Source: Hymenobacter rigui (GTDB lineage: Bacteria > Bacteroidota > Bacteroidia > Cytophagales > Hymenobacteraceae). From it: DNA of 64,000 bases. The stretch is taken from NCBI RefSeq assembly GCF_003944715.1, contig NZ_RWIT01000002.1, positions 124,001-188,000 of the forward strand, written 5' to 3'. A program made the position numbers and the translations under genes. A model generated the notes under the pieces. The model saw only the letters and a list, made by a program, of their open reading frames with translations, was not told where the DNA came from and searched no databases. Numbering within the stretch: position 1 is the first letter of the stretch; each line of letters begins with the position of its first letter. Shown piece by piece: positions 1-6,887 of the stretch.

Positions 1-1
1 C

Positions 2-289
2 TTGAGCCACCGCTTCCAGCTTGATGCCCTTGGAGGCTTTACCCTTGACCGCGCCACCTACCAGAGCGAAGGGTTTTACCCGGCCTCCGGAAATCCAAAT
101 GAGAGCATTCCCTTCCGCAGAGCCTCTGACGTGAACCAATATTCTCTGAGCGTGGGGCCGAGCCTGCGTTACCGCTTGGTTGGCGGGCTGGAAGCCATGG
201 CGGAAGGCACGGTTAACATGGATTTACGCTCGCCGCGCGTGGTGACTACCTCCGGGGCTGCTGGAGTGCGCTACCGGTTTGGTCACTAG
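2..289 (+). CDS. C-terminal fragment of an outer-membrane beta-barrel-like protein (5' truncated)
   Basis: Only the last 95 codons are in the window; the true start lies upstream, so the first TTG is not a proposed start. The fragment shows alternating polar and hydrophobic stretches (YSLSVGPSLRYRLVGG, AAGVRYRFGH) and ends in an aromatic-basic strand, as in outer-membrane beta-barrels. It has no catalytic motif. The family cannot be named from this piece. The next gene follows on the same strand after about 160 bases that contain a 14-bp inverted repeat. Confidence 0.55.
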   Translation: MSHRFQLDALGGFTLDRATYQSEGFYPASGNPNESIPFRRASDVNQYSLSVGPSLRYRLVGGLEAMAEGTVNMDLRSPRVVTTSGAAGVRYRFGH

Positions 290-367
290 GGCGGGCTGCA
301 GCAGAGGCAACCAGCACCACCGTTCACGGTCTTTCGGGCGCGGCTTATCTGCCACCACGAAACTAAT

Positions 368-431
368 ACGGCTGTTTTTGCGTGATAGGGTCCTTCACGG
401 ACACCAACCAGCTGTCAGCAAAAACAGCCGT
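368..431. repeat. 14-bp perfect inverted repeat with 36-nt loop
   Basis: Arms at 368-381 and 418-431 (ACGGCTGTTTTTGC and its complement) flank a 36-base spacer, just before the start codon at 450. It could form a hairpin in the leader or end transcription of the preceding gene, but no T-run follows the right arm. No function is assigned. Confidence 0.5.
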
Positions 432-449
432 CAGCCATTAACTGAACTC

Positions 450-809
450 ATGAAAAAGACCCTTGTGCTGGGCGCTACTGATAACCCCGCCCGCTATGCC
501 TACCGGGCCGTACACCAACTCAAAAACCACGGCCACGAGGTAGTGCCCGTGGGCATCCGGAAAGGCTCCGTAGCCGGCCTGGAAATCCGTAACGACCGGC
601 CCGCGGCCGAGGCCGTGGATACCGTAACGCTGTACGTAGGCCCCCAGAACCAGCCCGCCTGGTACGATTATATTCTGGACTTGAACCCCAAGCGCATCAT
701 CTTCAACCCCGGCACCGAAAACCCGGAGCTGGAGGAGCTGGCCCACCAGCGCGGCATCAAAACTGAAGAGGCCTGCACGCTGGTGATGCTGAGCGTGGGG
801 CAGTATTAA
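450..809 (+). CDS. CoA-binding domain protein (YccU-like)
   Basis: A 119-residue single-domain protein that opens MKKTLVLGATDNPARYA, the glycine-containing nucleotide-binding loop of the small CoA-binding Rossmann family. The later segment IIFNPGTENPELEELA and the Cys in EEACTLVML are also typical. Family members bind CoA or a related dinucleotide; a physiological role is generally not known. The reading frame stays open upstream to 279, but the ATG at 450 begins the conserved domain and is preferred. It is convergent with the large T9SS gene downstream, with a hairpin between them. Confidence 0.8.
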   Translation: MKKTLVLGATDNPARYAYRAVHQLKNHGHEVVPVGIRKGSVAGLEIRNDRPAAEAVDTVTLYVGPQNQPAWYDYILDLNPKRIIFNPGTENPELEELAHQRGIKTEEACTLVMLSVGQY

Positions 810-830
810 GCTGTCATTCGCAGATCTGCG

Positions 831-872
831 CGCAAGGGCCGTGTACTTCCATTGAGGTACACGGCCTTTGCG
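831..872. terminator. Hairpin between convergent genes
   Basis: An 18-bp near-perfect stem (CGCAAGGGCCGTGTACTT pairing with AGGTACACGGCCTTTGCG) with a 6-base loop lies between the ends of two convergent genes. It is placed to act as a bidirectional terminator, although neither side has a long T-run. Confidence 0.5.
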
Positions 873-890
873 TGTTGGGCAGTCAGCCTG

Positions 891-3218
891 TCAGCGCACC
901 AACTCAAACCAGCCTTTGTAGCTGGTGCCGTTCTCGAGCTGGAAGAGGTAGTAGTACATGCCCTGGGCCTGCTCCTGGCCACCATAGTCGTTGCGGTAGT
1001 TGCGGGTTTCGTACACCTGCTTGCCCCAGCGGTTGAAGATGGTGAGCGTGTTGCGCGGATAGAGCTGCACGTTGTCAATCCAGAGCACATCGTTCTTGCC
1101 GTCGCCGTTGGGGGTGATGATGTTGTAGAAGCCCAGCTTGTTGTCGAAGCGCACGCAGGCATCGTTGGAGGCGGAGGTGCGGGCCACGGCATCGGTGCTG
1201 AGGGCCTGCACGCGGAAGCACTGGTTGAAGCCGGCCGTGCTGCTGGGCAAATCGAGGCTGAGCTGGGTGCCGGGCACGGTAGCCACCAGCTCGGCGGTGC
1301 CGTTGTCGGCCACCCGGCTGATGCGGTATTCCTTCACCGCAAAGCCCTGGTAGGCCGTCCAGGTGACCTGCACCTTGCCCACATCCCGGCCGCCGGCGCT
1401 TTGCGTGGCTACGGCGTTGGTGAGGATGGTCGTGTGGGTCTGGCTGCTGAGCACGGTGCCGCAGGCGTTGGTGAGGTTGAGCTGGTACTGGTAGGCTTTG
1501 CTGTCGGCATCCACCGTATTATCAGTAAAGCTGGTAGCGGTGTTGGCCACGTTGCCTACCGCAGTGTAGGCGCCGGTGCTGCCGGCGTCACGGCGCAGAA
1601 TCTGCACCCGGTTGCCGTTGCCGCTGTTGCCGGGCACCTGCAGGGCCAGCGTGATGCTGCGGTCCTGGGCAGCCGCATCCACCGAGGCCGTGTTCAGCGC
1701 CACCGCCGCGTTGTCGGGCCGGATGGTGAAGGTGGCGGCGCAGCTCTGGCTGCCTGGCTCACTTACCGTAAGAGTCACACTGGTAGCACCGGCCGGGACA
1801 TCAACCGTAATGGTGCCCGTACCCTGGCCACTGGTAATTACACCGCCCGCAATGGCCCATTGAAATTGGCCGTTGGGCGCACCGCTGACGGAAAAAACCA
1901 ATGAGCCACTGCCGGCGGTACAGTAGAACGGAGTTCCGGTAATCGTCAGAGGCAGCACCGTAATCCGGATCACGGTTACACCGGTCTTCTTGTTGCAGCC
2001 TTCATCCGTACCGCTCAGCACTACATCATACGGAATAGCGCGGGCATTACCGCAGTGCGCCGCAAACCGAAACCGCCCCTGCACCGTGCCAATACCGCTG
2101 AGACTGACTGAGCCAACGGCACTTCCCGCGGGAACCACGCCGGGCTCATTATTCAGAAACGCATCAAAGGGGCCGGCACCATCCAGCAAGGCGCTGCTGG
2201 CTTTTAACGTCAGGGCCTGTCCCTCGGGGTCGGAGGCCGTGACGGTAAATTCCAGCGTCTGCCCCTCTACCACAGTCAGGTTGCGGATGCTGCCGGTGGA
2301 CGTAACCAGTTGAGGCGTGGCGTTGGGCTGACAGGTTCGGGTCAGCAGCTGCACGTCGCGGCGGGTGGTTCCCAGCAGCACTTCCTGCCCGTTTACCATC
2401 CGGTATTCCCTCACATCCACCGCAACAATAAACGCCCCGTTCAGTGGAGCAAAGTACCGCGTAACACCGGTATTGGCGTCTATGCGGGCACTACCGCCAG
2501 CCCCAAATGGCTGGTTTACACTAAATCCGGCGGCATAAGTGAGGGAGGTAAACGGCATGGCATTGTCATCCTGCGCACTGCCCACCACGCCATAAGGTGT
2601 TCCGAAGGAGTAGCTGAGCCGGTCCCCGTCGGCATCATACGCGTTGTTGAGTACCAGGCTGGTGTCGCCACGGCAAATAAAGACCACGGCCGTATCCGGA
2701 AACACCGGCGAGGTATTGGGCAGTTGCGGCGGGGCCATTTCCGAAAACAGGGTCATGGAATAGCTGCCCGAGTTCTGGACATTCAGAATCCCCGCGTTCC
2801 GGGCCGTTATGTTGCACACGGCATAATACCCGGAAGGCGACACCGGCAGATTCACTACCTGTTTATACACGGCCAGCGTAACGCCCACCACCCCGGTAGG
2901 CGGCTGTCCGCAGGAACTACTGGAGGAGGGATTGATAGTAGTAACGCTGGTGCGGGCAAACCGCTCTTCTGCCACTATCGGGTTGTTGGCCGAGCGGCTG
3001 TGGAACAGCACAAAAATGGACGTAGCACCGGTCGGAATTAAGGAATTCTGGTTGATATAGTGCGTTACCACCACCTCGTAGCGAAATGGCCGGGCCGCCG
3101 GGCCGGCATTATCCAGGTATTTATAAGTTATTTCTCCGCCCATCAGGTGGGAGGCTGAGGCCGGCAGCACCGCCGCAATAAGCAGCAATAGCCCGCACAG
3201 GCGCAGAAATATGTTCAT
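891..3218 (-). CDS. Large secreted protein with gliding-motility-associated C-terminal domain (T9SS substrate)
   Basis: A 775-residue protein. The ATG at 3218 is chosen because it begins a clean signal peptide (MNIFLRLCGLLLLIAAVLPASA); an open frame continues to 3311 but adds no recognisable sequence. The middle holds Ig-like, PKD-like and fibronectin-like stretches (about residues 30-690). The last ~85 residues form the type B T9SS sorting domain, with the hallmarks ITPNGDGKNDVLWI, IFNRWGKQVYE and GMYYYLFQLENG. Such proteins are exported to the cell surface by the type IX system and often act as adhesins. No catalytic motif is seen, so the exact role is unknown. Confidence 0.85.
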   Translation of the reverse strand: MNIFLRLCGLLLLIAAVLPASASHLMGGEITYKYLDNAGPAARPFRYEVVVTHYINQNSLIPTGATSIFVLFHSRSANNPIVAEERFARTSVTTINPSSSSSCGQPPTGVVGVTLAVYKQVVNLPVSPSGYYAVCNITARNAGILNVQNSGSYSMTLFSEMAPPQLPNTSPVFPDTAVVFICRGDTSLVLNNAYDADGDRLSYSFGTPYGVVGSAQDDNAMPFTSLTYAAGFSVNQPFGAGGSARIDANTGVTRYFAPLNGAFIVAVDVREYRMVNGQEVLLGTTRRDVQLLTRTCQPNATPQLVTSTGSIRNLTVVEGQTLEFTVTASDPEGQALTLKASSALLDGAGPFDAFLNNEPGVVPAGSAVGSVSLSGIGTVQGRFRFAAHCGNARAIPYDVVLSGTDEGCNKKTGVTVIRITVLPLTITGTPFYCTAGSGSLVFSVSGAPNGQFQWAIAGGVITSGQGTGTITVDVPAGATSVTLTVSEPGSQSCAATFTIRPDNAAVALNTASVDAAAQDRSITLALQVPGNSGNGNRVQILRRDAGSTGAYTAVGNVANTATSFTDNTVDADSKAYQYQLNLTNACGTVLSSQTHTTILTNAVATQSAGGRDVGKVQVTWTAYQGFAVKEYRISRVADNGTAELVATVPGTQLSLDLPSSTAGFNQCFRVQALSTDAVARTSASNDACVRFDNKLGFYNIITPNGDGKNDVLWIDNVQLYPRNTLTIFNRWGKQVYETRNYRNDYGGQEQAQGMYYYLFQLENGTSYKGWFELVR

Positions 3219-3472
3219 GGTAAAGACTGAAATACACGGATATAACTCAGCTACGTGTGCCCCGTGGAGGCGTACGGCAGCTGTTTTCAAGAGGCCGGTT
3301 GCGGAAAGCACCGGCTATGGCTTGCGGAATTGGCAGCCGGTGCAGCACCTTCACCCGCCAATTTTGTGTAATTAAGGTCGCTTTTTTCTTGCTGCCAGGC
3401 AACCACTGGTGCAACGGGCGCATCTAGCCCCCCAAATGCCCTGCTTCTGACTGCACTTTACCCTTTCTTTCC

Positions 3473-4036
3473 GTGACCGAAGTAGAACTGATAGCCGCCT
3501 GCCGCGAGGGCAGTAGTAGGGCCCAAAAACTGCTGTACGAGCGGTTTGCGGGTATGATGCTGGGCGTGTGCCTACGCTACCTGCGGCGGCGCGAAGACGC
3601 GGAGGAAGCCCTGATTGTGGGCTTCACCAAAGTATTCCGGGCCTTGGGCCAGTACCGGCACGAAGGCTCGTTTGAAGGCTGGATCCGGCGCATTGTGGTG
3701 AATGAGGCCCTGGGCATGCTCCGCCGCAAGGAACCTTTGCACATGGCCATTGACGATTTGACTTACGACGTGCCGGCCACCGCCGCCGAGGCCGAGAGCC
3801 AGCTCAATGCTCAGGACATGATGGCCCTGCTGCAGGAACTGCCTGCCGGCTACCGCACCGTCTTCAACCTGTACGCCCTGGAAGGCTACACCCACCCCGA
3901 AATCGGCGAGTTGCTCGGTATTTCGGAAGGCACCAGCAAGTCGCAGCTCAGTAAGGCGCGGGCCATGCTCCAGCGCCGCCTGGCGGTAGCCGGGGCGCAG
4001 GCCCGGCCCACTTCCACCACCCTCTACAGCTACTAA
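3473..4036 (+). CDS. RNA polymerase sigma factor, ECF (sigma-70) family
   Basis: A 187-residue ECF sigma factor that starts at a GTG. Region 2 spans about residues 8-80, with RAQKLLYERFAGMM and RREDAEEALIVGFTKVF. Region 4 spans about 120-175, with the helix-turn-helix YTHPEIGELLGISEGTSKSQ. It redirects RNA polymerase to a specific regulon. A single-pass membrane protein starts 4 bases after its stop and a beta-barrel gene follows, the usual arrangement of a sigma factor, its membrane partner and a cell-envelope target. Confidence 0.92.
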   Translation: MTEVELIAACREGSSRAQKLLYERFAGMMLGVCLRYLRRREDAEEALIVGFTKVFRALGQYRHEGSFEGWIRRIVVNEALGMLRRKEPLHMAIDDLTYDVPATAAEAESQLNAQDMMALLQELPAGYRTVFNLYALEGYTHPEIGELLGISEGTSKSQLSKARAMLQRRLAVAGAQARPTSTTLYSY

Positions 4037-4040
4037 GCCC

Positions 4041-4850
4041 ATGCAACCCGAAGATATCGACAAGCTGTTCCGCGACAAGCTGGCGGACCATGCCCCCATC
4101 CCGCCCGCGTTTCTGTGGGCCGAAATTGAAGCCGAAATTCAGCCCCGCAAGCGGCGGCCGGTACTATGGCTGGCCGCTGCCTCCGTGGCACTGCTGGCGT
4201 TACTGGGCGGCCTGTGGTGGACGATGCAGAACGGCGCGGGCCTCTCCAATGGCCGCCCCGAGCTGGCCGCTACCACTCCCCGCCGCTCCGCTGCTCCTGC
4301 TGTTGAAAATATTTCACGGTCCCAGGCAACCCCCGCCCCGGCGTCTCCATCTAGCCCCTCAGAAGCCCCGGCCAACGAGCCGACTACCGCAGTGGCCACT
4401 GCGGTGCCCACTGTCAAAACCCCGTCCGAGGGTGTACAACCGGACCCGGTTTTGGCAGCCCGCCGGCCCAGCCGGCCTCGTGCTTCGGCCTCGCGCCAAA
4501 ACGTGGCGCAGGTAGCTACCACGGCCCCCGCTCCGGCCCGGTCTCTGGGAACCTCTCCTGAGCAGCCCGCTGCCGAGCAGCAGCTACCGCAGGAGCTCAG
4601 CCGCCCCACGGAGCTACCCGCCCACACGGTGGCCCTCACCGGCCCCATTGAGGTGGAAGTTCGGCCCGCAGCCGCTGCGGCTGCGCCCGAAGCTCCCGCT
4701 CATCGGCCCCGGTTGGTGTCGCTGCTTCGGCAGGCCCGCAACGTGGTGCAGGGTGAAAAGGTGAGCCTCACGGCCGCCGGCTTACCCGAATCGGTGACGG
4801 TGCAGGCCCGCCTGGCGGGTCGCACGCTCACCAAAGTCATTCAACTCTAA
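4041..4850 (+). CDS. Single-pass membrane protein, putative anti-sigma factor
   Basis: A 269-residue protein. It has a short cytoplasmic N-terminus (MQPEDIDKLFRDKLADHAP), one transmembrane helix at about residues 40-61 (VLWLAAASVALLALLGGLWW), then a long Ala/Pro/Thr-rich periplasmic stretch (about 70-225) and a small basic C-terminal segment. No zinc-binding ZAS motif is visible. The layout and the position 4 bases behind the sigma factor suggest it holds that factor at the membrane; this is inference from context. Confidence 0.6.
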   Translation: MQPEDIDKLFRDKLADHAPIPPAFLWAEIEAEIQPRKRRPVLWLAAASVALLALLGGLWWTMQNGAGLSNGRPELAATTPRRSAAPAVENISRSQATPAPASPSSPSEAPANEPTTAVATAVPTVKTPSEGVQPDPVLAARRPSRPRASASRQNVAQVATTAPAPARSLGTSPEQPAAEQQLPQELSRPTELPAHTVALTGPIEVEVRPAAAAAAPEAPAHRPRLVSLLRQARNVVQGEKVSLTAAGLPESVTVQARLAGRTLTKVIQL

Positions 4851-4877
4851 CTCTCCCCGCTTTCAGCGTCTTTTGTT

Positions 4878-6038
4878 ATGAAACGCCTCCCCGTTCTCCT
4901 CACCGCCCTCCTGCTGGGTGCCGCCTCTGCCGCCCAAGCCTCCGATTTCACCCGCCTCGTGCCCCGCGCGGCCAACGACGACACCATTGTGGTGAAGCTG
5001 CCCAACCAAGCCAGCATGACCCTGTTCGTGAAAAACAAAGCCCAGCTGCGGGAGTTGCGCCAGTACAAGCTGGACTCGCTGCTGGTGCTGCTGGATGGTT
5101 ACATCACCCAGGCCGAGGCCGCCGGTAAGAACTCCAAGTCGGACCAGGTAACCATGGAGTTCTACCCCGCCAAAGAGCAGCCCGGCAAGCAGGTACCCGA
5201 GCAAATCCGCATCACGGTACGCAACCAAGGCCCCGGCTCCAAAACCAAATCGGCCGACCACGTGGACGTGACGCTGGGCCGGGTGTTTGGGGTGACGGTG
5301 GACGAAAACACCGACGGCGGCTCCGACCACGTTTCGGTGCGGGTGGGCACCTCCACGGTATCCGATTCTCTGCGGAATGCCCAGCGCCAGGCCAGACACG
5401 AAGAATACGCCAACCGCCCCGTGCACAGCAACTTCAACATCGACCTGGGCGTGAATGCGCTGATAAAAAAAGGTGCCGACGCCAACGGCGTAACCCCCGA
5501 CCTGCGGCCCCTGGCTTCTCGCTACATCAGCCTTAACTGGCACTACGATATCCGCCTGGGTGATAAGGGCTCCGTGCTGTTCCTGCGCACCGGCCCTGAG
5601 CTGGCCTTCAACAACTACATGCTGGACGGCAACTACCAGTTTGCCAACACCAACGGCGTAACCACCCTGGTAAAACCCGATGCAGGCCGCAACCTGGAGA
5701 AAAGCAAGCTCTCCGTTACCAGCGTAAATCTGCCCCTGATGCCTATGCTCAACTTCCAGGATAAGAAAGGCCACGAGGCCTTCCGCATCGGGGCCGGCGG
5801 ATTTGTAGGCTACCGCCTGGGCTCCCACACCAAAGTAAAATACGAGCAGGAAGGCAGCACCAAAAAAGACAAAGACCGGGGCAGCTATAACCTGGAGGAC
5901 TTCCAGTACGGCGTGCAGGGCCTCGTTGGCATCCGCCGCTTCGACCTGTTCGTGAAGTACAACCTCAACGACACGTTCAAGAGCAACCGTGGCCCTCAGG
6001 CCCAGACCCTGAGCTTTGGCATATCGTTGCTGAATTAG
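4878..6038 (+). CDS. Outer-membrane beta-barrel protein
   Basis: A 386-residue protein with a Sec signal peptide (MKRLPVLLTALLLGAASAAQA). A soluble N-terminal part of about 170 residues precedes a predicted porin-like barrel (about 180-386) that ends in an amphipathic strand, TLSFGISLLN. It resembles the OmpA/OprF-like beta-barrel domains common in Bacteroidota but has no peptidoglycan-binding domain. It is the third gene after the sigma factor and membrane protein and may be the system's output. Its stop codon lies at the edge of a 40-bp inverted repeat. Confidence 0.7.
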   Translation: MKRLPVLLTALLLGAASAAQASDFTRLVPRAANDDTIVVKLPNQASMTLFVKNKAQLRELRQYKLDSLLVLLDGYITQAEAAGKNSKSDQVTMEFYPAKEQPGKQVPEQIRITVRNQGPGSKTKSADHVDVTLGRVFGVTVDENTDGGSDHVSVRVGTSTVSDSLRNAQRQARHEEYANRPVHSNFNIDLGVNALIKKGADANGVTPDLRPLASRYISLNWHYDIRLGDKGSVLFLRTGPELAFNNYMLDGNYQFANTNGVTTLVKPDAGRNLEKSKLSVTSVNLPLMPMLNFQDKKGHEAFRIGAGGFVGYRLGSHTKVKYEQEGSTKKDKDRGSYNLEDFQYGVQGLVGIRRFDLFVKYNLNDTFKSNRGPQAQTLSFGISLLN

Positions 6039-6145
6039 CGGTAAAATAGTGAGATAGTGAAATGGTGAGTTTGACGTTCTGCTTGCGCCATCAGGCCTCG
6101 TAGAGCGTCAAACTCACCATTTCACTATCTCACTATTTTACCGCT
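6037..6145. repeat. 40-bp perfect inverted repeat spanning the ends of two convergent genes
   Basis: Arms at 6037-6076 and 6106-6145 are exact reverse complements, separated by 29 bases. The left arm starts within the TAG stop of the barrel gene, and the right arm contains the TAA stop of the RNA methyltransferase. As RNA it would be a very stable hairpin and could end transcription from both sides. The arms (GTGAGATAGTGAAATGGTGA and flanks) do not resemble the other repeat families of the window. Confidence 0.9.
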
Positions 6146-6887
6146 CGTTACGGTAGAAGTTATCCAGCAGAATGGCGGCCGATACAGCTACGTTGAGGCT
6201 TTCGGCCTGGCCCCGGCCCGGAATGTGCAGGCGCTGGGTCAGGCAGGCCTCCACGGGCGGCGTGAGGCCGTGGCTTTCACTGCCCATGATGAGCACTCCC
6301 GTGGGCCGCAGCGTGAGGCGGTGCACATTGTCGCCGTGCAGGTCGGCACCGTACACGGGCAGCTCCGCGGGCAGGCTCTGCAGCCACTCGGGTAGGTTGC
6401 GCTGCCACACCGGCACCCGGGTGAACGAGCCCATGGTGGCCACCACCGTTTTAGGGGCCCAGGGGTCGGCGCAGGTATCGGAGCACACCACGCCGGCCAG
6501 CCCGTACCAGTCGGCCAGGCGGATGAGGGTACCTACGTTACCGGGGTCACGCACTTCATCCAGGGCCAGCAACAGCTGGTTGGGGGCCGGCTGCAGGGGC
6601 TTTTGCCGGGGCAGCCGGGCTACGGCCAGCGCCGTATTATTGGCACTGAGCGTGCTCAGGCGGGTCAGCTCCTCCTCCGATACCACATCAACGGGTAAGG
6701 CGTCGGGCACTTCGGCACGAATTTTCTCCAGGAATTCCGGCGTTACAATGAGCCGTTCCGTTAGAATCCCGGAACTTAGCAGCTCCCGCACGCTTTTGCC
6801 CCCTTCCACCAGGAAAGCTTCGTGCCGGAGTCGGTACTTCTTCAGGTGCAGCGCGTGCACGTATTTCGCTACTGCTTTTGAAATCAT
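6138..6887 (-). CDS. SpoU/TrmH-family RNA 2'-O-methyltransferase
   Basis: A 249-residue SPOUT enzyme expected to methylate the 2'-hydroxyl of an rRNA or tRNA nucleoside using S-adenosylmethionine. An N-terminal substrate-binding domain (about 1-90) precedes the knotted catalytic domain. All three motifs are present: DEVRDPGNVGTLIRLA (motif 1), VLIMGSESHGL (motif 2) and AESLNVAVSAAILL (motif 3). The start MISKAVAKY at 6887 is preferred over an upstream ATG. The gene is divergent from the TamL-like gene, and the two 5' ends overlap or nearly abut. Confidence 0.88.
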   Translation of the reverse strand: MISKAVAKYVHALHLKKYRLRHEAFLVEGGKSVRELLSSGILTERLIVTPEFLEKIRAEVPDALPVDVVSEEELTRLSTLSANNTALAVARLPRQKPLQPAPNQLLLALDEVRDPGNVGTLIRLADWYGLAGVVCSDTCADPWAPKTVVATMGSFTRVPVWQRNLPEWLQSLPAELPVYGADLHGDNVHRLTLRPTGVLIMGSESHGLTPPVEACLTQRLHIPGRGQAESLNVAVSAAILLDNFYRNER

